Shown: in pieces, positions 1 through 7,606 of the stretch | How the letters are laid out: every line of letters begins with the position of its first letter | Position numbering within the stretch: the first letter of the stretch is position 1 | Source of the DNA: CAZQQN01 sp964595485 | GTDB taxonomy: Bacteria; Bacteroidota; Bacteroidia; CAILMK01; CAYYUA01 | Assembly: GCA_964595485.1 (NCBI GenBank) | Contig: CAZQQN010000025.1 | Span: forward strand, 1-43,894 | Reading direction: 5' to 3' | Length of the DNA stretch: 43,894 nt | Notes under the pieces: model-generated | Told to the model about the DNA's origin: nothing | What the model saw: only the letters and a program-made list of their open reading frames with translations | Databases searched by the model: none | Made by a program: the position numbers and the translations under genes

Positions 1-54
1 CACGTCAGGTTTTGGTCCTGAAGAGTCCAGGTTCGAGCCCTGGCCGGACAACCA
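1..54 (+). tRNA. tRNA-Gln(TTG), 3' part only (5' end outside window)
   Basis: The anticodon arm pairs TCAGG (5-9) with CCTGA (17-21) around a 7-nt loop whose anticodon is TTG (12-14), so it reads CAA. A 5-nt variable loop and a canonical T-arm (CCAGG, TTCGAGC, CCTGG) follow, then the 3' acceptor strand CCGGACA, discriminator A at 51 and an encoded CCA at 52-54. The acceptor 5' strand and D-arm lie before the window. Only 25 bases separate it from the prs start, so the two are probably transcribed together. Confidence 0.93.
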
Positions 55-79
55 TCTTCATTTTTGATACCATTTTTTT

Positions 80-1051
80 ATGCCATCCAGATTTAACCCA
101 ATAAAGATTTTTTCCGCGAGGGGTTCCCAGCCTCTAGCACAAAAAATTGCTAAGGATTTTGGTAAGCCTCTGGGTGAATCTGAGGTTGAGGTGTTCAGTG
201 ATGGGGAAATCCAACCTTATTTCAATGAGACAGTAAGAGGTTGTGATGTTTTCCTTATCCAATCTGGTTTTTCCCCTGCTGAAAATTTCATGGAACTGCT
301 CCTAATGATTGATGCCGCTAAGCGAGCATCAGCTCATTATATCACGGCAGTGGTACCTTATTACGGATATGCACGCCAAGACCGTAAAGATAAACCAAGG
401 GTTGCCATTGCATCCAAGCTTCTTGCTAACCTGATATCAGCATCCGGTGCCAGCAGGTTAATGACTATGGATTTGCATGCCCCACAAATACAGGGCTTTT
501 TTGATATCCCAGTAGACCATTTAGATGGCTCAGTGATTTTCATCCCCTACATTCGAAGTCTAAAACTGGATAATTTGGTTATTGCTTCCCCTGATATTGG
601 TGGATCAAAAAGGACACGGATGTATGCTGATAAAATGGAGTCTGAGATGGTAATATGTGATAAGCAAAGGAAAAAGGCCAACCAAGTGGCAACAATGAAT
701 TTAATAGGGGATGTAGAAGGTAAAAACATAGTGCTTGTTGATGACATCATCGATACTGGCGGTACCCTTGTCCAAGCAGCTAAAATGATGAAGGACAGAG
801 GTGCTAAAAGTGTTAGGGCATGCATTACCCATCCGCTTCTTACCGGTAATGCCATTGAAAAGATTGAGGAATCAGATTTAGAAGAGTTAGTGGTTTGCAA
901 TACCCTATCCGTCAATGCTAACTCTGAAAAAATTCGCTCCCTGAGTGTATCCAAACTTTTCGCCCAAGCTATCCGTAACGTTTACGAACATGGTACTATT
1001 AGTTCCTTGTTTGACCTCGAGGATGCCTATCAGCCGGATTTGAACCTTTAG
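80..1051 (+). CDS. prs: ribose-phosphate pyrophosphokinase
   Basis: This cytosolic enzyme makes PRPP from ribose 5-phosphate and ATP, feeding purine, pyrimidine, histidine and NAD synthesis. The 323 residues are close to the usual class I length. The N-terminal half has the ATP-side signature around FSDGEI and the flexible-loop motif YYGYARQDRK. The PRPP-binding motif IVLVDDIIDTGGT is at residues 217-229. The ATG at 80 fits the family N-terminus, which begins just before the KIFSARGSQPLA segment. The gene begins 25 bases after tRNA-Gln and is followed 127 bases later by rplY and then pth, a linkage also known from other phyla (prs-ctc-pth). There is no room for a complete promoter between the tRNA and prs, so read-through from the tRNA promoter is likely. 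Confidence 0.97.
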   Translation: MPSRFNPIKIFSARGSQPLAQKIAKDFGKPLGESEVEVFSDGEIQPYFNETVRGCDVFLIQSGFSPAENFMELLLMIDAAKRASAHYITAVVPYYGYARQDRKDKPRVAIASKLLANLISASGASRLMTMDLHAPQIQGFFDIPVDHLDGSVIFIPYIRSLKLDNLVIASPDIGGSKRTRMYADKMESEMVICDKQRKKANQVATMNLIGDVEGKNIVLVDDIIDTGGTLVQAAKMMKDRGAKSVRACITHPLLTGNAIEKIEESDLEELVVCNTLSVNANSEKIRSLSVSKLFAQAIRNVYEHGTISSLFDLEDAYQPDLNL

Positions 1052-1142
1052 TATTAAGGATATTTAAAGTTTCTAAAATCCTTTAAAAAAACTGATTTTA
1101 GCCTTTTTAACCTGAAGTCTTCAGATAAAGGGGTAAATTTTT

Positions 1143-1150
1143 TACATTTG
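1143..1150 (+). promoter_or_regulatory. -7 promoter element (TACATTTG) for rplY
   Basis: Matches the Bacteroidota sigma-A -7 consensus TAnnTTTG and ends 28 bases before the rplY ATG. No clear -33 TTG at the expected 17-23 base spacing, so the call rests on the -7 box and its position. It would let rplY-pth be transcribed independently of prs. Confidence 0.5.
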
Positions 1151-1178
1151 CACTTCTTTAAAAAAAGAGCAGTGAGCC

Positions 1179-1754
1179 ATGCGATTAAAATCAATCAAGT
1201 TAAAAGAAAGACAGGTAATCGGAAAAGAAGATGCCAAACAGTTAAGAGAGCAGGGATTTGCCCCTTGTACCTTATATGGCGGTGAATACACCCACCGTCA
1301 CCTTTATGGTTTTATAAAGGATTTCCGGGACCTGACCTTTACGCCGGATGTTTATAAAGTTAACCTCCTGATAGAGGATGAAGAACCGCAAGAAGCGATC
1401 ATTCAGGAATCCCAGTTTCATCCCTTGTCTGATGATGTCCTTCATTTAGACCTCCTAAGGGTTAAAGAAGAAAGTACCGTCACCCTTACGTTACCAGTCA
1501 AATTTGAAGGAACTCCTGCCGGTGTTGTTAATGGTGGTCGGTTATTCAAAAAGGTCAGAAACCTTCAGGTTAAGGGAAAAGTCAAGGATATTCCTGAACA
1601 GCTGGTGGTTAATGTAGGCGGAATGGATAATGGAAGCATAATTAAAGTACAGGACTTAGAATTTACTAACCTTAAGATATTGAATAAACCCAGTGTTGCC
1701 GTAGCATCGGTTGCGCTACCTAAGAAAGCAAAGAAAGCTGCAACAGCGGAGTAA
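1179..1754 (+). CDS. rplY: 50S ribosomal protein L25 (general stress protein Ctc type)
   Basis: Binds 5S rRNA in the large ribosomal subunit. The 191 residues correspond to the long (Ctc/TL5) form. The N-terminal L25 beta-barrel covers about residues 1-95 and includes the segment FHPLSDDVLHLDLLRV, which is typical of the family. The C-terminal TL5/CTC domain follows (about 96-180; typical segment PVKFEGTPAGVVNGGRL). The last residues are Lys/Ala-rich, as often seen. It lies between prs and pth in the usual order. A TAnnTTTG promoter element sits 28 bases upstream of the ATG. Confidence 0.96.
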   Translation: MRLKSIKLKERQVIGKEDAKQLREQGFAPCTLYGGEYTHRHLYGFIKDFRDLTFTPDVYKVNLLIEDEEPQEAIIQESQFHPLSDDVLHLDLLRVKEESTVTLTLPVKFEGTPAGVVNGGRLFKKVRNLQVKGKVKDIPEQLVVNVGGMDNGSIIKVQDLEFTNLKILNKPSVAVASVALPKKAKKAATAE

Positions 1755-1817
1755 TTAATTATTTCTTATATCAGGGTTTAATTCATTTATGCTATAAGGA
1801 CGTTAAAGAAGCTCCAT

Positions 1818-2378
1818 TTGAAACATCTTATAGTTGGTTTAGGCAATGCAGGCCCTGAGTATGAAAATACCCGCCATAACATAGGTTTCATGGTCCTTGA
1901 CGCATTTGCAAAAGGATCAGGGCTAACTTTTGAAGACCAACGCTACGCGGCTTTGACTCATACCAAGCTCAAGAACCGTGATTTTTACCTCCTTAAGCCC
2001 ACTACGTTAGTAAATAGAAGTGGCAAAGCTGTACGATACTGGCTAAACCATTTGAACATACCGCTTTCTCAGATGCTGGTAATCACAGATGATGTAGACC
2101 TTCCCATTGGCAAGCTTAAACTTAAGAAAAAGGGTGGCGATGCTGGCCATAATGGCATGAAAAACATCATTGAGATACTTGATAGTAAACAATTTCCCCG
2201 CTTACGGTTTGGTATTGGTAAAAATTACCCAAAGGGTAAACAGGTTCAGTATGTTTTAGGGGAGTGGACAGAAGAAGAGCAAAAGGTTATAGATCCGCAA
2301 ATCAAAAATGCTTCCCAATTACTTAAAGATTGGGCATTTCAGGGGATTGAAAAAACCATGAACAGGTATAACGAATAA
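1818..2378 (+). CDS. pth: peptidyl-tRNA hydrolase
   Basis: Releases tRNA from peptidyl-tRNA that drops off ribosomes. The 186 residues match the bacterial Pth length. The N-terminus carries the family pattern LIVGLGNAGPEY with Asn10, then NTRHNIGF with catalytic His20. The second signature is DDVDLPIGKLKLKKKGGDAGHNG. Translation appears to start at TTG (1818): this places the canonical Lys-His-Leu-Ile-Val-Gly N-terminus at residue 2, and no in-frame ATG is present just upstream (the ATG at 1789 is out of frame). The gene follows rplY by 63 bases with no terminator seen, so they are probably co-transcribed. Confidence 0.96.
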   Translation: MKHLIVGLGNAGPEYENTRHNIGFMVLDAFAKGSGLTFEDQRYAALTHTKLKNRDFYLLKPTTLVNRSGKAVRYWLNHLNIPLSQMLVITDDVDLPIGKLKLKKKGGDAGHNGMKNIIEILDSKQFPRLRFGIGKNYPKGKQVQYVLGEWTEEEQKVIDPQIKNASQLLKDWAFQGIEKTMNRYNE

Positions 2379-2525
2379 ACCTCACGCCTCTTCTGTTGAT
2401 TTTATCTTAGCCTGGATATTTTTATTCAATAAACCAAATTGTTGCATTTAAGTGATTTAAGCACGCTTTTTAATTGCAGAAAAATATTTTACTTTGTAAC
2501 ATCTTTAAAACAAACACTTTGAATA

Positions 2526-3917
2526 ATGGCATACGATTTAGTAGTAATAGGTAGTGGACCGGGTGGCTATGTAGCTGCCATTCGAGCTGCTCAATTGGAT
2601 ATGCAAGTTGCTATCATTGAGCATGAAAACCTGGGTGGTATTTGCCTGAATTGGGGTTGTATACCAACGAAAGCCCTTTTAAAATCTGCTCAGATATATG
2701 ATTATGTCCAGCACGCTCAGGATTTCGGGGTTACCGTTAACGATGCTCAAGTAGATTTCAAAGGAATGATTGACCGTTCCCGGAATGTAGCAGATGGGAT
2801 GAGTAAAGGTATTCAATTCCTTATGAAGAAAAATAAGATTGATGTTTTAAAAGGACATGGGCGCCTGACCAAGGATAAAAAAGTTGAGGTTGAGGACAAT
2901 GAAGGCAATAAAAATACTTATGAAGGCAACAAAGTAATCATAGCAACTGGTGCAAGGGCAAACCAATTGCCTCACATTCCGATAGACGGGGAGAAAATTA
3001 TTGAATACCGAAAAGCCATGACCCTTGAAAAGCAACCCAAAAGCATGGTTGTCATCGGCGCAGGAGCTATTGGCTCTGAGTTCGCATACATGTACAATTC
3101 CATAGGTACTGAAGTAACCCTCGTAGAGTACATGGACCAAATACTTCCGGTAGAAGATAACGAGGTCTCTAAGCAACTTCAGAAAACATTTAAGAAGCAG
3201 GGCATGAATATCATGACCAGCGCTAATGTGAAGGAAGTTGATACAAGTGGTGATCAATGTAAAGTGAAAATTGATACCGGCAAAGAGGAAAAAGAGATCA
3301 CCTGTGATATTGTCCTTTCCTCAGTCGGTGTAACGCCCAATGTTGAGGATGTTGGACTGGAAAACCTGGGTATCAAGCAGGACAAGCATGGTAAAATTGA
3401 GGTAGATGAATTTTACCAGACCAATGTTAGCAATGTTTATGCAATCGGGGATGTAATTCCCGGTCCTGCTCTGGCTCACCTTGGATCTGCTGAAGGCATT
3501 TGCTGCGTAGAAAAGATAGGTGGAGAAAATCCTGAGCCTCTTGATTACACCAATATCCCTTCGTGTACTTACTGTTTTCCAGAAGTGGCATCAGTGGGCT
3601 ATACAGAACAGCAAGCCAAAGACGCAGGCTATGAAGTCAAGGTTGGCAATTTCCCCTTCAGCGCATCGGGTAAAGCACAAGCAGCCGGTCACAGCGAGGG
3701 CTTAGTTAAGGTGGTATTTGATGCTAAGTATGGGGAATGGTTAGGTGCTCACATGTTGGGGGACCATGTCACTGAGTTAATAGCTGAGGTTGTTAGTGCC
3801 AGAAAGCTTGAAACAACCGGTCATGAGATCGTAAAGTCAGTGCATCCACACCCGACTATGTCCGAAGCAGTAATGGAAGCGACTGCAGCGGCTTATGATG
3901 AAGTAATACACATCTAA
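2526..3917 (+). CDS. lpdA: dihydrolipoyl dehydrogenase (E3)
   Basis: FAD enzyme that reoxidises dihydrolipoamide with NAD+ for the 2-oxoacid dehydrogenase complexes and/or the glycine cleavage system. At 463 residues it has normal length. The FAD-binding GSGPGG is at residues 9-14, the redox disulfide Cys40/Cys45 lies in GGICLNWGCIPTK, the NAD-binding motif VVIGAGAIGSE is near residue 175, a second FAD motif (YAIGDV) is near residue 305, and the C-terminal HPHPTMSE gives the catalytic His442-Glu447 pair. No other subunits of the complex are in the window. A hairpin terminator follows, so this is likely a single-gene unit. Confidence 0.97.
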   Translation: MAYDLVVIGSGPGGYVAAIRAAQLDMQVAIIEHENLGGICLNWGCIPTKALLKSAQIYDYVQHAQDFGVTVNDAQVDFKGMIDRSRNVADGMSKGIQFLMKKNKIDVLKGHGRLTKDKKVEVEDNEGNKNTYEGNKVIIATGARANQLPHIPIDGEKIIEYRKAMTLEKQPKSMVVIGAGAIGSEFAYMYNSIGTEVTLVEYMDQILPVEDNEVSKQLQKTFKKQGMNIMTSANVKEVDTSGDQCKVKIDTGKEEKEITCDIVLSSVGVTPNVEDVGLENLGIKQDKHGKIEVDEFYQTNVSNVYAIGDVIPGPALAHLGSAEGICCVEKIGGENPEPLDYTNIPSCTYCFPEVASVGYTEQQAKDAGYEVKVGNFPFSASGKAQAAGHSEGLVKVVFDAKYGEWLGAHMLGDHVTELIAEVVSARKLETTGHEIVKSVHPHPTMSEAVMEATAAAYDEVIHI

Positions 3918-3952
3918 TAGGATTGCTCACCGGTAGAAAACAATTTACCATA

Positions 3953-3998
3953 GAAGGTGGTGTCGTTTTACAAAAAGCAGCCACCTTCAATTTTTTAG
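3953..3998 (+). terminator. rho-independent terminator after lpdA
   Basis: GAAGGTGG (3953-3960) pairs perfectly with CCACCTTC (3981-3988) over a 20-nt loop and is followed by a T-rich run (TTTTTT). It lies 36 bases after the lpdA stop codon. Confidence 0.75.
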
Positions 3999-4083
3999 GA
4001 ACAATGAGGGTTTGATTCACATTGAGTAATTGGCATTTTAATTACGATTAATTGTGGTTAAGTAGTAGAAAAGGAAGGTTTCT

Positions 4084-4833
4084 ATGGCAGGACATAATAA
4101 ATGGTCTAAAATCAAGCATCAGAAAGCTGTTAATGACGTCCGCACGTCAAAAATCTTCTCAAAACTTATTAAAGAGATCAATACGGCTGTCAAGCTTGGT
4201 GGGAGTGACCCGGAACACAACCCAAGGCTAAAAGTGGCCATTCAAAATGCAAAGGGGCAGAATATGCCCAAGAACAATATTGAAAGGGCCATTAAAAAAG
4301 CAGCTGGGGAAGATAATACAAGCTACAAAGAAGTAACCTATGAGGGTTACGGCCCTCATGGCGTTGCAATCTTCGTAGAGGCCGGCACGGATAACATCAA
4401 TAAAATTGTCTCTAATATTCGATTCTATTTCAATAAACACAATGGTAACCTTTCAAAAAGCGGCTCCCTTGATTTTATTTTCGATCAAAAGGGGGTGTTT
4501 ATCATTGATAAACCCGAAGAATACAGCAAAGAGGACTTAGAATTAGCGTTAATAGATGCAGGGGCGGAAGAAATAGAAGAAGACAATGAAGAAGGGGAAT
4601 TTACCATTACAACTGCCAAAGATGACTTTGGTAATATGCAGGAAAAGTTAGAGGAAATGAGTATTAACCCCAAAAACTCCAAATTAAAGCGCATACCAAA
4701 GATCACGAAACATTTAACCCCTGATCAATTCCAGGATGTTAACAAATTATTGGAAAAACTTGAGGATGATGAAGATGTGCAGAATGTCTACCACAATGTA
4801 GAATTTACCGAGGAATTGGCAGCTTACGTTTAA
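4084..4833 (+). CDS. YebC/PmpR/TACO1-family protein
   Basis: Members were named as transcriptional regulators; more recent work links the family (bacterial YebC and mitochondrial TACO1) to translation of difficult proline-rich stretches. The 249-residue protein starts with the diagnostic MAGHNKWSKIKHQK and continues through a helical domain (to about residue 80) and two alpha/beta domains. EEGEFTITTA and the following acidic stretch are usual for the second half. RuvC, the neighbour of yebC in proteobacteria, is not nearby. The stop codon lies 28 bases from the convergent YARHG gene. Family identity is firm; which function applies here is not shown by the sequence. Confidence 0.95.
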   Translation: MAGHNKWSKIKHQKAVNDVRTSKIFSKLIKEINTAVKLGGSDPEHNPRLKVAIQNAKGQNMPKNNIERAIKKAAGEDNTSYKEVTYEGYGPHGVAIFVEAGTDNINKIVSNIRFYFNKHNGNLSKSGSLDFIFDQKGVFIIDKPEEYSKEDLELALIDAGAEEIEEDNEEGEFTITTAKDDFGNMQEKLEEMSINPKNSKLKRIPKITKHLTPDQFQDVNKLLEKLEDDEDVQNVYHNVEFTEELAAYV

Positions 4834-4861
4834 TTGGCTAAAAACAATTAACCTGACCAAT

Positions 4862-5719
4862 TCACCGCTGGTACTTTAGAATGCGCTTTACGTTCCACTT
4901 CTCGAAAATATTCATGTCCTCAAAAACTTCAAATTTCTTTGGCTCATACCAATCCTTATTTTCAAAATATTCCTTCCAACGTTCGGCCTTGAATTTAAAG
5001 CCATAATCTGCAAATATTTCATATTTCATGATCTGTGTTTCTCTTGTAGACATGAATTTCAGTTCATTTGGCTGAACCAGGCGATGAGAAGTAAAGGGAA
5101 ACATTCGTTTACCGGTAAATTCTTTTAAAGGGATTTTTTCCATAGTACCAGATTCTGAAAGATCATAATAGCGATACCTCGTTGTGTCAGAAGCTAAGTA
5201 CTGATGATATTCCCCTTTGGGTTTGAAATCTTTATCTTTTATCACTTGCTCAATCAAGGTTTGCTGAATGATTCTTGAATTCATGGTATCATAAGTAAGC
5301 CTGTTGGCAGTATCGTAACTAAAAATAATGTGGTCAATCGGCTCACCTTCCTTACTCACAGTTGTAAAAAAACCGGTTCTGCAGACATCCCTTTCATGGC
5401 ACGGACTTTCATAAAACAATCCGTAATACTGATCAGTCTCTAACTTAATTTGCCCGGTGTAATAGCCCCTCTGTCGCTTATCAGGTATATCCCTATTCAA
5501 GTACTGCTTAGCCAGTTGATCAGGAATTCGATTTTTGTAGCGAGAAGATAAGTGACCATACCTTATGCCTATGTCCTTATCGTGCTCAAACAAGTAAAGC
5601 AAATAATCAAAAGATCCTTTATCCCCATCAAAGCTATCAGAAGAATCCTGAGCTTCAAGAGAACCCAAGCAGGTCAAGATGTAAAAGCAGGTAAGAATCA
5701 GGGGCCATCCTCTAATCAT
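4862..5719 (-). CDS. exported YARHG-domain protein
   Basis: The first 23 residues look like a Sec signal peptide ending in LEA, so the protein is probably periplasmic or surface located. Residues 24-215 match no family I recognise and are rich in Tyr, Asp and Lys. The C-terminal 70 residues read as a YARHG domain: MSTRETQIMKYEIFADYG, then a Phe-Lys-rich strand, YFENKDWYEPK and a final NIFEKWNVKRIL helix, matching the family pattern (start of a helix, (R/K)xEI(Y/F)AxxG, YF...WY). YARHG domains occur at the ends of bacterial exported proteins and are thought to be extracellular; their ligand is unknown. The gene is convergent with the YebC-family gene and lies 69 bases downstream of the mscS-like gene. 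Confidence 0.75.
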   Translation of the reverse strand: MIRGWPLILTCFYILTCLGSLEAQDSSDSFDGDKGSFDYLLYLFEHDKDIGIRYGHLSSRYKNRIPDQLAKQYLNRDIPDKRQRGYYTGQIKLETDQYYGLFYESPCHERDVCRTGFFTTVSKEGEPIDHIIFSYDTANRLTYDTMNSRIIQQTLIEQVIKDKDFKPKGEYHQYLASDTTRYRYYDLSESGTMEKIPLKEFTGKRMFPFTSHRLVQPNELKFMSTRETQIMKYEIFADYGFKFKAERWKEYFENKDWYEPKKFEVFEDMNIFEKWNVKRILKYQR

Positions 5720-5788
5720 TTTCGTCCAACTTTTTATGCCATTCCAATGGAAATAGCATTCAGCTTCTTTGTATTTTAAAAAGCAAGG

Positions 5789-7417
5789 TTAACCATTATT
5801 ACCTTGTTGATCTTTTTGCTCAAAGAATGCTTGTAGCTTTTTCCGGAAATCCCCTTTATTTGCGTTGTGAGTAGGGGTTTTAGCTAATTGACCGGGAAAA
5901 TCTTCAACATGCACCGTGCTAGTTGGAAATGCAAAACGCACTCCAATTGATTCAGCCAATCTCATGATTGATAGTAGAAGTTCTTCCCTTGAGTTTAGTT
6001 CTTCCTGCCAATCCTCAGTCTGGAAATAGCACCAGATCATAATGTTAACTGAAGAATCCCCAAATTCGCTAAGATTAACAATGTAATAACTTTTATCCGT
6101 TTTCGGGTGTTCTTCAATAAGTCTTCTGATCCCATCCCTGAAAGTCTCAATCAAAGCAGGTGGGGTATCGTAAGTAATCGCAACACTTGTGTAAAACCGC
6201 CTTTGGAAACGCATTTGCATATTATCAATAGTCATATCTGCTAACTTCCCATTGGGAACCGTTATTAAAGATTGATCAAAGGTTCGCACCCTTGTTGAAC
6301 GAAATCCCACGTCTTCAATGGTTCCAATGATATTGTCACCGGACTCTACATAATCACCTACCTGAAAAGGGCGATCCATGAATATCATCAAAGAGCCAAA
6401 AAGGTTTTTGATAGTTTCCTGAGCAGCCAACGCAAAAGCCAGGCCTCCAATAGACAAGCCGGCTAATATGCCGGTTATATTAAAGTTCAGGTTTTGTAGG
6501 ATAAAAAGAAAACCACTTACAATAATCAGGCCTTTAAGGGTTTTACGCACTATCGGGATAAGCTGGTCATCAAAAGTCGATTCGGTTTTCTTTGCTGCCC
6601 TGTACATATAAACCCCGAGGATATCAATCAACCGGTAAAAGATGAGGATGACCAACACTGGAATGAGCACTCGCAACGCCTCGAAAAAATAATGAGAAAA
6701 ATTCACAGGCAATTGCAATATGGGTAAAACCCAATTGATACCTACTAAAACCAGCATCCAACTGAAAAAACCTGAAATAGCCCACTCAAAGCGTCTCGCA
6801 TCTTCCCCTCCTAAGAATTTGATAAGCATGCTGTGAATAATCCGGTTGAAAATAAATCTCGCAATCCAATGGATTAAAAAGGCTATTAAAACCAGTATTA
6901 ACATACCTGAATATTGCCAGATTGCAAGACCTAAAAACTTTTTTTGACCTGCCTCAGGTATTAGATTCACCAATTTATCCGTACCAAAAGGAAAAACTTG
7001 CTGATGAATACCTGGAATTGCTTTGACACTCTCCATTGCATATTGCCACTTATCATCCTGCTTTTTAACGTAAATGCTTGGATAATTATTAAAAAGGACA
7101 TACTCCAGGGGTTTACTCAAAGAATCCTTGAAAGAAACGTGGTCAGGTATTTCTTTATAGTTTACATAAAGCCCTTTAGCATCAAATATTTGCTTTAGTT
7201 TAATAGCCAATGCCTTCGCTTTCGATGAATCATTTACCGGGAAAGCGTTGCCGGCTTTGTATGGTTTATAATTGCCCTCTTGTAAATTTTCAATATGGGT
7301 TTTTACAGCTTGCCTGGGGGTCGATAGATCCCCATCTCCATTACCAGCGTTAGCTGAAGCCATATCTCCATTTAACAAAAAAACAGACACCAGAATGAAT
7401 AGTAACCTTTTAACCAT
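5789..7417 (-). CDS. MscS-family mechanosensitive ion channel
   Basis: Inner-membrane channel that opens under membrane tension to release solutes on hypo-osmotic shock. The 542 residues are nearly twice the E. coli MscS length. There is a signal peptide (1-23), a periplasmic N-terminal domain of about 140 residues, several extra membrane helices (about 165-290), then the MscS core. In the core, the pore-lining helix is Gly/Ala-rich (GLSIGGLAFALAAQETIKN, near residues 320-340), followed by the beta domain (DRPFQVGDYVE) and the RTFDQSLITVPNG segment typical of the family. The C-terminal cytoplasmic domain ends in a charged tail. It is preceded by its own TAnnTTTG element. Confidence 0.93.
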   Translation of the reverse strand: MVKRLLFILVSVFLLNGDMASANAGNGDGDLSTPRQAVKTHIENLQEGNYKPYKAGNAFPVNDSSKAKALAIKLKQIFDAKGLYVNYKEIPDHVSFKDSLSKPLEYVLFNNYPSIYVKKQDDKWQYAMESVKAIPGIHQQVFPFGTDKLVNLIPEAGQKKFLGLAIWQYSGMLILVLIAFLIHWIARFIFNRIIHSMLIKFLGGEDARRFEWAISGFFSWMLVLVGINWVLPILQLPVNFSHYFFEALRVLIPVLVILIFYRLIDILGVYMYRAAKKTESTFDDQLIPIVRKTLKGLIIVSGFLFILQNLNFNITGILAGLSIGGLAFALAAQETIKNLFGSLMIFMDRPFQVGDYVESGDNIIGTIEDVGFRSTRVRTFDQSLITVPNGKLADMTIDNMQMRFQRRFYTSVAITYDTPPALIETFRDGIRRLIEEHPKTDKSYYIVNLSEFGDSSVNIMIWCYFQTEDWQEELNSREELLLSIMRLAESIGVRFAFPTSTVHVEDFPGQLAKTPTHNANKGDFRKKLQAFFEQKDQQGNNG

Positions 7418-7436
7418 AACAACTACTTATTTTTGA

Positions 7437-7444
7437 CAAAGGTA
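7437..7444 (-). promoter_or_regulatory. -7 promoter element (TACCTTTG) for the mscS-like gene
   Basis: TAnnTTTG match on the minus strand ending 20 bases before the ATG. No clear -33 partner. Confidence 0.5.
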
Positions 7445-7606
7445 GCATTCGGTAAGCAAGGAACGTTGAAAAAACTTATTGGTTATCTTCGAAAGCTACG
7501 CTAAAAGCTACCAAAAAGTCAGGATGGCCTTAATCAACAGTTTTCAAACAGCCTAATATTGAAGTCACTTCCCGGAAAAATCCTTGCGCTATTCCCTCAA
7601 TGTCAC

